DNA of 64,000 bases from Anticarsia gemmatalis. Taxonomy: Eukaryota > Arthropoda > Insecta > Lepidoptera > Erebidae. Location of the stretch: positions 999,501 to 1,063,500 of the forward strand of contig NC_134747.1 of NCBI RefSeq assembly GCF_050436995.1, read 5' to 3'. The translations under genes were made by a program, and so were the position numbers. Positions 1 through 13,629 of this stretch are shown here, one piece after another. The notes beneath the pieces were generated by a model. It saw only the letters and a list, made by a program, of their open reading frames with translations, searched no databases and was not told the origin of the DNA. The number at the start of each line of letters is the position of its first letter. The first letter of the stretch is position 1.

Positions 1-37
1 ATCGCGTGTGGTCAAGTGTGTGGAATAAGGCAAAGTT

Positions 38-57
38 TCTCTCTCTCTCTCTCTCTC
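38..57. repeat. (CT)n microsatellite
   Basis: Ten perfect CT units. Confidence 0.9.
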
Positions 58-469
58 AGTAAAGTGCTTTTACATAAATTAGTTATTTTCCTCTTCTTGC
101 CCCCATGGAAGTAGCGCCGATGTTGTCTCATCTTACTAATGTTATAAATGCGAAAGTTTGTAAGCATTGCACTAGACGGAATTTAATAATATTTGGTACA
201 CTTATAGCTTTTAAAAAGCTAGTGTATGTATAATAAGAATAGCTTCATTACTTAGGAATACAAAGTACCTTGCGGCCGTATTATCTACGGCTTAGTAAAT
301 GCGGAGAGAGCCACGAGTAACCAGACCAGACACTTGCGTCGGAAACCAATGGGACGAACAAATCGACCTTAATTCGATACACACTTCCATATATTTATTC
401 ATTAATGTGTTTTACTTTATACAAGTTCATTGTTAATGTTACTACATAGTATTGTAGGTATACATACCT

Positions 470-660
470 ACATAATACATATGCGTTTCGCTTTTGACAA
501 TGTTAATCCCATAACAAGCCTATTGTCATATACCAGGTATGATACCAGCTCCGGGCTACTATTGAAAAATATTCTTATATAAATTAGAAAAGAGCACTTT
601 GCCCAAACCGGGAATAAATCTTTAGCAGTCGTATCCCATCCCGCCCAAACCACAGACGCT
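470..660 (-). mobile_element. SINE fragment, moth tRNA-headed family A
   Basis: Contains GCCTATTGTCATATACC, CTCCGGGCTACTATTGA and TTTGCCCAAACCGGGAAT, shared with the copies at 31050 and 40610. The tRNA-like end lies at the right, so it is on the minus strand. Degraded. Confidence 0.6.
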
Positions 661-734
661 TAGCTTAGTTTAGTTTAGTTTTTTTTTTATCTAAATAGGT
701 AATGTTTACTGAAATAAAAACTAAGCTGTGTCAT

Positions 735-768
735 ATAACGGCTCGGGTTCGATACCCGAATAGAGCAC
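735..768 (+). mobile_element. tRNA-like B box, SINE trace
   Basis: GGGTTCGATACCC is a near-consensus Pol III B box in a short hairpin. No A box at normal spacing, so it is not a tRNA gene. Confidence 0.35.
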
Positions 769-1104
769 TCTTTAAAACCATTTTGTATATCACCACTAAG
801 TAACTTAAAAACTGGGTTAAGCCGTCCTTAGGCTTGAAAGTTGCAACTTGCACGGTGTCCTGCTTAGTCCGTATTAGCATGGCTAAGCCCGGCTTAGCGC
901 GGCTTAATCTGAATTTACGTAAAGTTAACATAGGTGCAGACTTTAACATAGTACCTATTTTAATGGTATTAAATTAACTCTACAGCAAATATATTTATAT
1001 TAGCCATTGATTTATGGTATTAAAACTATCCTATATTCTTTCTCGTGTCTCAAACTATCTTTATACAAAGTTTTATGAATCGGTACAGTGGTTTTCTTTT
1101 TGCT

Positions 1105-1245
1105 GTTTTTTTATCAGTTACTCCCCTACTGCTGGGCAGAGGTCTTCTCCCAAACGAAGAATTGGGCATTGACTCCATCACGCTGGCCAAGGGTTGGGGA
1201 CTTTGTTGCATGCCCTCAAGAAACGTGTGTCAGTGGTTTAGGCAT
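1105..1245 (+). repeat. Interspersed moth repeat, family B
   Basis: The segment from CTGCTGGGCAGAGGTCTTCT through ATCACGCTGGCCAAGG to GCATGCC recurs at 15203-15276 (+), 8047-8185 (-), 24105-24250 (-) and partly at 12590-12660 (-) and 19335-19365 (+). Class not determined. Confidence 0.65.
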
Positions 1246-1673
1246 AAATAAAAGATAGACAGACAGACAAACAGACATAATGTAGAGATTATAAATGCGA
1301 AAGCTTGAGTTGTTTCTCTTAAAATTAACATTATTGATAAGTATGCTTTACATAAAAATATCTCTATCCTGATAATGAAGAGCTACACGTTATTTGCGCG
1401 GACACCCAGGTTCGACTCCTCGATAGGTAATTACAAGCTTGTCTGTTATCTCACTAACCATAGTTTACTCCCCGACTATAAATTATAGTCTAGGAGTTTG
1501 TCATCGCGCTAGTATTTTATCCTAGAACTTGCATAACGTTATTTTTTAATCTGATGATGAAACTTGCATATTTTTATAGATTCATTGAACATTTTTATCA
1601 AAGAAAACTGCTTTTCTATACATATCAATTCAATGCCAGAGGCTTTGTTATACATTTTATACGACACTAATAT

Positions 1674-1692
1674 CCTGCCGGGCTTCGCCCGG
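1674..1692. repeat. GC hairpin, transposon trace
   Basis: CCGGGCTTCGCCCGG is a near-perfect short hairpin in AT-rich sequence, resembling GC hairpins in moth transposon ends. The source element was not identified. Confidence 0.35.
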
Positions 1693-1878
1693 TTCAAGTA
1701 GCTGTTTTACAGAAAAATCTTTACAACTTTTTCATAAAATTATGACTTTTTCACACTGCTTTAGGCAGAGACCAAAGAATGTCACTCACTACGATACCTA
1801 CTAACTAAAACATGTTATTATATACTGTAAAAACCCTAATTACCGAGCTGGCGGTAAAATTACTGTGCGTATTATTAT

Positions 1879-1942
1879 TACTATCATAAGTGTAATTATT
1901 TGACTTACATGTATAAATTATTTGATTTAGATTTAAAAAAAA
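1879..1942 (+). mobile_element. LINE 3' tail
   Basis: CTATCATAAGTGTAATTATT and TAAATTATTTGATTTAGAT match the 3' tail of the LINE fragment at 57967-58680. It ends in an A run. Confidence 0.55.
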
Positions 1943-3102
1943 TTACTATTTATTTCAAAAATATATCAATTGTAACCATTTTTCAATCAATAAGATATAA
2001 CAATTTGAATAGTAGATACGATCGTTTATTCATCTGGACATAACAGAGTAGTCTGTTAAACCGGGCCGATCGTACCGTGCCGAATCGATTATCGATTCAC
2101 GAGATATAATCGAAGTGGGACATCGATGAAGTAATCGATTCCGATTGTTTCTAGGCTTTGATTTGTTTGAATAAAAGGGAGATAGAAAGAAAGCTATGGA
2201 GTATATTGTATTTCTTTTACATGTTTTTAAAGAAAGTTTACAAACGTACTCATCTTGGCCTGATATTGAGACATAGTTTAATTATAACATGATTCCATTA
2301 TCCATTTTCTACAGTTCAAATCGTTTTCTGGAAATCTACTAAAAATATCGCGTCCTAAATTTTAATTAATGTTATTTTATTTTAAGGCTCGTAATCCGCA
2401 ATGATATACATTACCGTCTTAGCACCGAAGACAAAAACAACTATCCCCACAACAACGGTAATAGGACCCTAACGGTTTGATTGAAAGATTACCAAACAAT
2501 TGTTAACTCTTTAAGCTATACTAAGTTTTAATATGTTAGGAGCCAGGATTACTAACAATTTTATTAACCCTTCCATCTTAACTAGACTCGGAAGTGTTTT
2601 GTTAGGAGTGTGTTCGCGTCACCAGAGCAATGGATGGAATTCAAACCCATGATCTCTTGATCACCAGTCCAATGAGTTAGCTATTGAACTACTACCGTTC
2701 GTAACGAATTGATTAGTATATTCACCAGTACTACATCGTTTTTGCCGTGAGAATGTTTTTATTCAAACTTGTTTGGTTTTATACAAGTTAATGTTCTTAA
2801 TAGCTACAAGGTATTCTAATGAAAACGATTTTTTACTTCTGCTTCGAGTAATTTATGAGAGTTTTCGTTTTTGGTTCAATTTCCGGTGCAAGAAAATGGC
2901 GTGTTTTGAGAAAATTTGTCCATATATCCAAATTAAAGGTAACGTATTTTTTATTCGTTTCATTTATTTATTAAAATTGGCTTGGTAAATGGCAATTGGC
3001 TTTCCCCCTATTACATAGAACCAACATTATTTATCGCGGAGCAGGCGTATTATTATGACATGACTATGTCAAAATGAAAGAAGTAGAGCCAGCTCATTCA
3101 TT

Positions 3103-3220
3103 TATCGTATGGTTAGTGGCCAACCTAATATCAAAGTTGTTAAAAGTGCTCAAAAAGCGTATGACATGACATAGCCTGATATTTCATTAAATAACAACCG
3201 GGATCGCATATCTTTAACGC
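3103..3220. repeat. Second copy of interspersed repeat, family C
   Basis: Shares the CGTATGGTTAGTGG, ATCAAAGTTGTT and ACAACCGGGA blocks with 5850-6005. Confidence 0.55.
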
Positions 3221-3751
3221 AAAAACTCCTGAACTTATAATTTACCTTGTGTTACAAGATTTTACAAGCATACAAACAACAAACTCAAACAACTTTTTAT
3301 TCCATATTCTGTCTTGAAAAATGAAACCTACACACCTCTTCTTCATTAAACCTCGACCTTTCTAATCAAAATACAGTTACGACATTATAAAGTGAGAATT
3401 ACAATCAGAATGAGTGATCTAGTCGATATATCAACGAGATGGTGGCTGATGACGCATGGGTGCGCGTGCTCATACGAGTATATGCGCTTGCGGCCCGGTG
3501 ATCAATCATTGATCAAAATGTGATTCAGGCGGGCTTTTTGTTTAGGCTTTAGATGTGAATGGACTGATTTGTGTTGGCTGATTGTAGTTTGGAATGTAAA
3601 GGAAAATCTTTTAAATAAACTGTAATTGACTGAAATTCAAACTTAATTTTTTAAAGGTTAATAATTTTAGGATATTTTATATACTGCTTAGCCTGAAGAG
3701 AGCTTCTAAGTAAAAAAAGAGTGGCTGTTAGTGTCTTTGTAAAACTTTACT

Positions 3752-3842
3752 CAACCCCGTTTCTGAGGTTTGTTTAGCGGTAGTTTATCTGTTCCATAGC
3801 GTTTAAACCCATATAAAAACGCTATTGAATAGATAGTTTTTG
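3752..3842 (+). mobile_element. Truncated copy of the 118-bp foldback MITE
   Basis: CCCCGTTTCTGAGG, TTTAGCGGTAGTTTATCT and CGCTATTGAATAGATAG match both arms of the element at 5357-5474. The right end is lost. Confidence 0.6.
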
Positions 3843-5169
3843 GCAGCTGGCTTTAATTTGTGTTTGTTTCAATATTCTGTCTTAACTATGACAGAAACAG
3901 GTAAAATCGATTTCATCGTTAATGAATGAGTAATATCTACTTATTTTTAAAGAATACATACATTAAATCACGCCTTCTTCCTATTGTGGTTGTTGAAGAA
4001 CACCATTTACTCTCTATAAACTTTTGCTTGCTATGCTTCATTCTCAATCAAGAAGAAATATAGATTTTATAGATTATTTATAGGTGTAGGTGTCGGCAGT
4101 AAATCAACAAACAATTATCTATCGGCTTTATAATTTGAAGGCTACAACACTGATCAGATCGTGGCAAGCCGTCACCAACGAGGTCAGATGTCGATCACAA
4201 TGGTGGGTGGAGAACTGTGGCTCTAACTGGGTTATAAGCTAAATAGATAATGACCTAGAAATAAGGAAAGATAGGGCTGAGTAATAAGTAAAAGTAAGCC
4301 ACCAAAGTATGCAGAGCAATAAAAAAATATCTTCAATCATCAGTTATGTTATAAAAATATACGTATTGAAAACCACCTCCTCATTTTTCTCGGTTCAATT
4401 GGTAAATGTTTGCTCATCAAGAAACCCTAGAAACTGAGTTTGCTACTGTTTAAATGGTTAGTAGTAATACTAAAAGACTAGATGGGCTGGCACTAGATCG
4501 AGCATGATTTTGTTGTGCTAAGGCATTTTTAATGGGTCACACTTTGAGTTAATTGACTGGATCGCTTTACTGGATAAGAGAAAGCTTATAACAAACCTTT
4601 TATAAATCTGTGTACTAGGAGTAAAACTTAATATTTTCTCATTTATTTTCTTGATTAAATGTCTAACTCCAGTGACGTAAATTAACGGTGCGAATTTTTT
4701 CTCAAGAGAAATTCGTGCAGGAGAAAAGGTGTGCAAAAGTTAGTTTACAAACTGTAAACAATTCGACCACCTGTTCAAAGTAATAGTTATCGAACAAAAA
4801 TGTTGATTGTGTACTTTTTACGTGAGTTTTTACGTCCGTTTGTGGTAATCCCAGAATTTTATGACTGGTATAATTGCTTCGCTTCCAAATTAAGACATTT
4901 ATGACCAATTTATTTGGCTTTAAAAGTTTATTTAATCATTCTTTATTAGGAAATTATTATTTTGTGCCCGTTGGGTAACATTGTTGTATGTAGTATTGCA
5001 TTTAAAATATTAATTTACTGGTCCACGCAGTTCTGCACATGCGTGCGTTTACGGGTCTTTCAGAACTTCAGAAGAAGAAGCACTTTAGGAGTTTACGGTC
5101 GAAGAAAATAGAGCCTATGTTTATTAGATTAGGTACGTCGAAGTTAAGTTATGACACTCGACCAAAATT

Positions 5170-5275
5170 AAAGTCTCCTTCTTCCGGAAGGCATGTTAAA
5201 TTGTGGGTCCTTACTGTCATTTTTCAGAACTTTGACCGAAAGCCGACTTACATAGTTTGGAGGAAAGGCTAGGCT
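5170..5275 (+). mobile_element. 3' fragment of the 5S-derived SINE
   Basis: CGGAAGGCATGTTAAATTGT and ATAGTTTGGAGGAAAGGCTA match the 3' half of the elements at 29690 and 32559. The 5S-like head is missing. Confidence 0.55.
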
Positions 5276-5356
5276 AGAGATAATGATTATTACTAAAATT
5301 TGCATAAAAAAAACAAAGACTATTTCAGTCAAAAATCTAACCCAGGACACCACTAA

Positions 5357-5474
5357 CCCCCGGTTTCCGAGGTACATTTAGCGGTAGTTTGTCTATTCAA
5401 TAGTGTCAAAATTCATATGAAAAAACGCTATTGAATAGATAAACTACCGCTAAATGTACATCAAAAACCGGGGG
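5357..5474. mobile_element. Foldback MITE, possible PIF/Harbinger type
   Basis: Almost the whole 118 bp is an inverted repeat. The arms begin CCCCCGG and hold the TTTAGCGGTAGTTT motif and its complement. TAA flanks both ends, which fits the 3-bp TWA duplication of PIF/Harbinger elements. It has no transposase. Confidence 0.65.
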
Positions 5475-5849
5475 TAAGTCTGTTGCATATTATCAAACTA
5501 AAGATATCTAAATAGCTAGTTATTAACAATCGTGGGTGTTAGTCTAATACAGAACCTACGCAAGTAATAATGTCTCAGATAAATTACCCGACAGTTAACT
5601 GCAACGTGTTATTAAGTTATATTAGTTAACCGTTAGATACCATACTGTGATGGTATTAATATGCAGATAAACTTGGTTATATTTAACTATGGCTGATAGG
5701 AGTTAATTGGATGAAGTATGCAAATGTCGTCGTGACGACCCAGATACGATTCCCGGGGTAGGTATATTGCATGTATAACTTTCCTGGAAGGGTTTTACTA
5801 TAATTTTAATAACTTAGCTCAGCTAGGCAATTTAAGCTTCTTCTTCTTA

Positions 5850-6005
5850 TCGTATGGTTAGTGGTCAACCCAGTGTCAAAGTTGTTCAAGCCTCCCGACG
5901 ACTTTTGACGTGGATTAACGACTGTTATCTTAATTGGCAACAACCGGGACCGATTTTTTACGTGGCGGTTGTTGACGCGAGGTCGCCACTTTAACCACTG
6001 CGCCA
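5850..6005. repeat. Interspersed repeat, family C
   Basis: CTTATCGTATGGTTAGTGG, then TGTCAAAGTTGTT and ACAACCGGGACCGA, recur at about 3103-3220 (TTTATCGTATGGTTAGTGGC, ACAACCGGGATCGC). Class unknown. Confidence 0.6.
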
Positions 6006-8046
6006 AAGGTACAGTTAACTACAAAACGTAATTACTGAATTCCAAAATATCGTGTTTCCTGCTCTAAAATAATACACGAACGCACTAACTCCACGAACTT
6101 ACTACAAAATTAATTCCCGTTTCCTATTATATCAATTCTAGATCATAACTGTCATTCACTGTTTCAGTGTTAAACTATAAAGCTAGCTAAAAGCGCTCAG
6201 ATCTGACGGCCATGCAAATATAACAACGACCGAACTAACATTCATTATACGGTAGAAAGTTTAACTTGATAGCTGTAGTCCGACCACTTAGTGAAGAGTT
6301 TTGGCATGTACGACTTTTATTTTAAACTTCACTTAAGGTTCACACAATTGATAAAAGTTTGCAAAACTAAAATAAACCTTTATCAATTGTGTTAGTTTCA
6401 TATGAAAAAATAATTTTTCAAATTCCCACTGTCAATGTTACCCAAATGATTCAAAGTTACCCAGGTTGACTGTAATTCGGGCAGTAAATAAGCTAAACCT
6501 TAAAATTCTTATTGCGTTTAAGACCCGTTTGTTCAATTTAGTGACTTAGAAAGCCTTGGTATGTACGCTTGTGACTAATAGTTCTAGGTATGTATTTTTT
6601 AAATAAATTACCTATATTTAACAGTCCTTCGTCATAAGACGTGGCACTGATGTTTCAATTCTGTTTTTTTAGGGATCTGTTAGGTTTCCCTGTAAACAAC
6701 GGGACCCTATTACTTTGGTGATCGTCACCATGCTGTATCTCATGAACCGTTATAGTTAAACAGTTAAAATCTTCACAGATCATGTATTTATTTCTGTGTA
6801 GAAATTTAAGGGAGTTTAGTTTTAATACAGCACACGTTTATTATTACAGAACCCTTCGTTCGCGAGTCCGACTCACACTTGACCGTTTTTTTAATAAGTT
6901 CGCCTACAAAGTTGTTGGGCTATAAAACACCGTTGGTTTTGAAATAGTATACTTTTTAACCGACTACAAAACAGATTTACAAACAAACATTCAATCAGAC
7001 TTTCATACTTTGTAATACTAATAGCTACTATATTCACGACAGTATAATGCAAGGGGACAGACATAAATCAAGGCACCCTTTCACTGCGCGTGCGCATGTA
7101 GCGGAACTGCAAACATCTGTAGCGCGAAACGGAACGGAACTTGCATTGATTTGTGCAGTTTGTTTTGATCTGATCGCTTTTGTAGTGAATTTATTGAGTT
7201 TTGTATTACTATGTAAAGATTTGTTTAGAAAGGGCGTAAGTGATTGTATGTCGCGTTTGTTTTCTGCTGTTTTTCCACTGGGACTTTAATGCTAGGTTAA
7301 GCTTTTCTCTAATTAGTTCCAAAGAAGTACAACATGTATAGATCCGAGTTTTACAATTGTTTACCTAAAAACCTTAATATTTTCTAGAGATTAGTAAGTT
7401 TTAAATAAATGCGCTTCTAATCGTCGCCTACTGAAATATGTCTTGATATAATATAAGAAATACCTGTAAAACACAAACTCCCTTTCACTTCCCCCCATGG
7501 GAATAAGATGGATTCTATATACCCGCATTTACCTATGTGTTATGTAGAAGTGCTAAATAAATATGCGTATTGTATAGCGTAGTAAATGCTCTCATTATTA
7601 AAAGAGTGTTATTGATAGATTTTTTCGTCTATTTGGGTCACACATCAACACATCGAAAAAATCATCAAATCCATTTGTAAAACCAAACAGGATACGTCAA
7701 TATCAGCACAAACACACGTCATAACTCATAGTCCGGTAGCAACACCGATATATTGAGATCACTACATTTAGTAACACTTGAGATACTGCCAGATGTCCAG
7801 ACTATAAATACCAATAGTGAACTAACTCATTCAATGATTGTCTAACAAACTACTGAATTTGTACTGTGGATATGGCTGTGTGTGGCGCGATAGTTTTGAA
7901 CAAATATTGTTGTCTATGTGTAAGTTGGGACCCCACACGTCAGTGGTCAAAAGTTCTAACCCGAGGCAACACACCTATTAATTTTCGAAGTTATGTGTGT
8001 ATTAGAAATGATTGTCACTTACTCAAACGGTAAAGGAGAACGTGAT

Positions 8047-8185
8047 GAAACCTTGCATGCCTAAAATTGGTTTAATACATTTATGAGGGCATGCAAACTC
8101 CCCAAACCCGCAATTAGCCAGCATTGTGGGCTAAAGGCCTAACTTCTCCTTCGTTAGGGAGAAGACACTTGCCCAGCTGCGTCGG
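8047..8185 (-). repeat. Interspersed moth repeat, family B, inverted
   Basis: Complement of the 1105-1245 unit: CCTTGCATGCCTAAAATTGG at left and TTAGGGAGAAGACACTTGCC at right. Confidence 0.6.
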
Positions 8186-11100
8186 GTTAAAAATAAAACA
8201 TTTGACTGCTTGCTGATTCACTATATGCTAGAAGGAAGCAATGCACCCAGACAATCATATAAATGCTCATTATTATGTTTATCATTCGATATTAATTGAT
8301 ATTAAAAACTAGGGAATATTCACTACAAATTTATTTTCAGATAATACGGAATAAATCAAATGGAATCCTTAGCAAGAAAATTAACTGATTTGGGTATGAG
8401 ATGTACCTGAGTGTACTAAAAATCCGCTAGTTTTTTTTATAAATTTTCATAAAAAGTTCTTCCGTAACTTCGGATATTATTCTAACTTCTAGGTCTATTT
8501 TATTATATCATTTAAGTACTAAGGATGATTTACGATGATCATAACACATTTTATGAGGTACAGGTGTGAACGACACCCACATCGTAATAACTACCTACGT
8601 ATACACTAAACTTGTTCAATATTATGAAATTCATGTTTTGAAAACTAAAATATATATTATAAATATTCGGAGTGATTACCTTTTGTGTTTATTATCGACA
8701 CGTCTTCAGCTGTCAATACGATTAGGCGTATGAAATTGATTTTATTGCATTATTTTACATAGAAAATACGTTTTTTTAATATTAATATGGTAGTACAAGA
8801 ATATCGTTTTATGTATGTAGTTTATCAAGAAAATAATGATGATATTTTAAGCTTTATTGTTGCCAAGTGGGCAACAATATAATTTTTTTATAATTTCAAT
8901 ATAAAATGGATCGTAAAGGCAATGTTAATAAAACCAAATTTTATATAGTAATCATCTTTTTTTGACAGCGTCAGTGGTTTGGGTGACACCCAGTACTCCT
9001 TTCATAATTACTAAATAAATTAATAATTTAATTAATTTCCTTTCACCTCTATCTATATCAAACCTTCAAGTATAACAGGCGTGTTGTTATCTACAGGTTT
9101 TAATTGATAGTTTTCCAATCGCTTAGTACAACTTTGAATGTGACTTAACAGCGGTGACCTCATACCGCCTACACTTAATTTATAAATGCATTGAAGTGCG
9201 TCTATTAAACATTATGACATAAGCCTTTTAACTCGGAGGCTTTGAAGCTGAACGTTAGGCATATTAAGATACCTACACTCGCAGAAAACTTAGCTTGTCC
9301 TATTATTATCTTGCCAAACATTATTCAATTCAGTGAGGCTGTCATATGCTTAGAGATGAAACAATTACATTTTTAAGTAGAGAAGTATGGTTTAATTTAT
9401 ATTAAAAAATATTACTTAATTTTTTCCTAAGGGTCTTATGGTGAAATGTTAGAACGTCTTTCAAGTCTTAATTATAAGCGATTATTGAAAATCATGCTGT
9501 CTTTGTACCTTTGATGAGTACATAATATACTTTTGTTCCTGCCTTTGACTGCTAAATACAAAACGTGAGAACAAAAATCAAACCTTCCATAAATTCATTA
9601 ACAAGACATCTTAACAGGAAACATGCATAAACCATTAATAATTATCTCGTAAACGTAATGATTTTCATAAATTTCGCGAGGACCGTTATTACTGCTCACC
9701 CCACAGCCGTATCGAGGCGATAAGATAAACGCTGGTTCATGAATGAACGTCTACAACATAAATCATAGTTATTTTATTAAGACGCGCCCTGACTGGCCTA
9801 GACTTATGCGTGGGCGCAACACGGCTAGGGCTGCCACGGAAATTATAGTTAAATTATTTTAAACTTTTTCTAGGTTTATATTTGTGGGTTTAGTTTCCAT
9901 GGCATTTAAGATAGGATTTTGGTTTTAGGTAACACCTACTCAGGATTTAAATATTCTTCATGCTATAAAAAGAAATAGACGAAAGCATTGTATAAAAAAC
10001 TAAATTGAAATCACTGCATCCGTTCGAGAGTTATAATGCCACAGACAGACAGACACGTCAAACTTATAATAAAATACTACTACAAAACTTATAGTGATAT
10101 AATATAATTATAATAAACTTTTAATAGGCATAAACCACATATTTTTACTCAATTGTGAAAAATCTTTATTTACTGGGTTTCGCATCGCCGCACTGCATAG
10201 CAAAAGCTACAATCAATCATCATCATTTTATCTCCTAGTTTCATCATCAATGAAAATACTTATTATATCTTCTTAAACAGTATGATACATATAAACAAAC
10301 ATTTACTTTTCCCTTCGTACAAACGTATGAGAGATGATTCCGATGAAAGTCTCTTTGAAGTAAATTTATTTATATTTACTTGTTAAATTATAACACAGTG
10401 ACCTGTTTTCCGATTTATTTCTTCCTTCATCTGGTTAGTATGAGTAATACGTTCAATCCGTTCATAAGAGCATGTAGTGCAATATACTTATTGAATTTTG
10501 ACTTTAGTTTTCGCCGAAAATATTTACAATAGTGTCAAGATTACACTTTAAAGTGAAACAATAAAACTTCTTGGGGGCTTTCTTGAGAATATATAAGGTT
10601 TTGTGTCTAGCACTTTGCAAAAAAGCAGAGTAACTTTAAACTTCTTCAAGAAATGTCAAACACTTTTTACCATTTAAATAATTTTGATCTTTCAAGCTAA
10701 TGGTTTCCTTTCCTATACGTATAAGTTCTAATACTCTTATATTACCTAACTTATACCCTCGGCTACTTATATCGTCTAAGAGTAGCTACTGATGTCGCAG
10801 ATATGCATATTATATAACACTGACCCGGGTCGTCCCCTGCACTTTTTCTAGGTCTCTTACTATATTCACACGACTAAAGCTGTGCGGTGTATACTATACG
10901 TGGAAAACAAAACGACTAATCATACACTAGCATTATACACTAGTCTAATAAACATCGCTAGTGTTAGTCAGCCCTATGTGTAGCGACCCACGCGGCGTCT
11001 GACCCGCCCCTGAGCTCATCAACGGTACAAGTGCAGGTGGGAGATAGCCGCGGACCACTTGATGCCTTCATTACACGATACTGCCTTTATAATTGTTCCT

Positions 11101-11504
11101 ATGTTCGTTCCTTACTCAATGTGCAAACAATTGTGTATATGGCGTATTAATTCAGAGTCATACCATCGTTATACCATAGGACTTAAGTTTTCTCATAAAT
11201 ATTTCTCTTATGAATGACTCAGAATGACATAACACTGTTTTGATTTCCTTAGTTCTTAGTACAAGAAATTCTATTTTATACTTTTGAAAAATTTAATATT
11301 CCACCAAAAATATATTTTTTCGTCTAATCTCTAATAAGGAAATGTTTATTTTTAACATAAATTAGGTAAGTTAAGTAAGGAAACAAATCAAAGGCAGTTT
11401 AAATAACTACAAAAACGCTACTATTCTGTTCGCATCGTTTACCGCGACTAAAGATTACCCATGGTATAAACTATCCGCCAAATTCCACAAAAAAATATTC
11501 TCTA

Positions 11505-11580
11505 GTTTTTTGATAGACAGATTAGTAAACATCCACACATCCATTAATCAAACTTTCGCATTTTGAATAATACTATTAAA
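11505..11580 (+). mobile_element. RTE-like LINE 3' end fragment
   Basis: GATAGACAGATTAGTAAAC and AACTTTCGCATTTTGAATAA resemble the common moth LINE tail with ACAGACA and CTTTCGCATTT motifs. Similar pieces lie at 6940-7021 and 26935-27060. Confidence 0.4.
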
Positions 11581-12181
11581 CATATATAAGCACTCAACGA
11601 ATACGCATCGCCTACACAAGCATTAATTTTCGCACTCGGCATACTCATAACCATATAAAGCCTTGTGTCTATACCATAAAAAGACTTAATCCAAAGATTA
11701 GAGGCCTGCTAGTAAAAACGGGCTTACAAAAACCGAATACCAATTATAGTCAGATGATGTCAACATACGAACTACCATTGTAGACTTTTTTTGGCGTCAT
11801 GCTGTGATTAATGAGGAAAATATGTAGGCATGACGGTGGTCATGTATCTCTGCTAATTTGTTGTCAGGAGGCTGCTAGGACTTGATTGATCGATCGAGGT
11901 TAAGACAGCTCGGAGTTAGATATTATTGAGTTCCTATGATAAAATAGTTCTTGGGTGTGTTCTGTTCTAACTAGATCGTTTTGCTTCTATGTTTCATTAC
12001 CACACAGTCACTGTTTTTAAACCAAGAATTAATTAGCTATTTTCAGATTATAATACACTAGGATTGCAAAAAAAACGAGCACTTACATTTTTCATTAGGA
12101 TAGTCATTTTAAATACATATGAATATATTTCTTTCACTTATTTATAATCAAAAGTTCTATTCCAAATATACTCTCTATATA

Positions 12182-12308
12182 CCCTCTTATTCATAAACAC
12201 ATAAAGCTACTATAATATATTTTCTCTTTTTCATTTCGCTAAGGCATGAAAGAAACAAAACACTTTATAAGCCATTCATAACTTCATATATTTTTATGAA
12301 TAAGAGGG
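12182..12308. mobile_element. MITE with 16-bp terminal inverted repeats
   Basis: CCCTCTTATTCATAAA at the left is perfectly complementary to TTTATGAATAAGAGGG at the right. The element is 127 bp and AT-rich with no coding capacity. Target duplication unclear. Confidence 0.7.
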
Positions 12309-13615
12309 CTACAATCTGGTCTCTTCCTACACCTATGGGAAGAAAGTGTTATTTTATGAATGTATGCAAGTACTATTCCATTCCCACTTGCAAATCGACC
12401 TTCTCGAAACATACAAACACCACATTTGAGAGCAACATCACGTCTTATCTATGAAGATTACGTGTTGAAATTCCTGAGCGTATTCCGTTGCCTCCAGTTT
12501 CATAATACGTAACAAAACACGCCTAGACAAATATGTCTAATGTGTACAGGATGCGTAGACTATATGGCATATGATATTCAGTAATTATTAGAGGTGATAA
12601 ACGGCCTAACTCTGCCCCCGTTCCGGGAAGAGACCCTTGCCTACAAGTGGAATAGTAGTGGGTTACGTTTATTGGAGAAGTGATTGTTTCATTATTTATA
12701 AGTTAGTTACTTTAAATTCTTTTTTGTAGTTTCATACTTTCCTTCAGGAATATTATGGAGTAATTTCTACGGTCAAGACACAGTGTAAATGACAAGATTG
12801 TTTAATACTTTAAAATTGACTTATGTACTTAAGAGTTTTAGAGCATACTGTATATACCATCTCTAAATAATAGTAAAGATATAATTCTCTAATAGCCTAT
12901 TTTAGGACACCCTGTATGCCGTTAATATGGCCCTCATATTATCTCTCAAAAGGTCAATGACTTTACACAATGGATGTCAGCAATAAAGCCTTTTATAAAA
13001 AACTGTCAATCAATTTATAAAAAAAAATATACAAAGTAAAGCCCTCATAATCATATTGAATCACATCAAAATCTGTATAGATAGGTATGTTCTCTTGCTT
13101 TGCATATAAGACACTGAATAGAAACTTGAACACCTGTTGTAAAATGGTTGCTATGCCATCATTGTTTTACCGTGTGGATTGATTTCCATAATAGCAACAA
13201 TAAATATTTGTTTCATCTATAGGCTCCGGGGTCTATTAGCCAAGTATTCAAATCCTATGTTTCGTATGCACTTATGAAAACACACAGCTAGCCTGTGTGA
13301 GCATTTGATCCTAAAAATAATGCACAAAATACGATTCTGTATGAAAAGATGTATGTGAGTGAAGCAAAGGAAGTTTGTAAGGATCGTACCAAGTGGCGTT
13401 CTGTGGTCTTTGTCTATGAGAAGAAGGCGAGATTCTATGTAGACATGTATGTAGGTTTGTAAAATACAATACCTGCAAAAGCAAATCTAAATAAACTAAT
13501 CATAATCATCATTCAGGGGCCACAAAATTCCTGCCACAATTAAAAAAATCAACACGGTACAAAAAATCTCAAACAAAAACGAGTAAGTCAATTAATTTGC
13601 GTTCACGATGTAGCC

Positions 13616-13629
13616 GTTGGCATGGCAAC
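13616..13629. promoter_or_regulatory. Candidate RFX X-box
   Basis: GTTGGCATGGCAAC fits the inverted-repeat X-box GTTNCCATGGNAAC at 13 of 14 positions. It sits in a GC-rich island (13600-13700) of the large intron. Function inferred from motif only. Confidence 0.3.

Noticed and set aside
7047..7289. 80-codon frame with a hydrophobic stretch
   Set aside because: No homology, promoter or splice evidence. The hydrophobic run is what AT-rich DNA often gives by chance.
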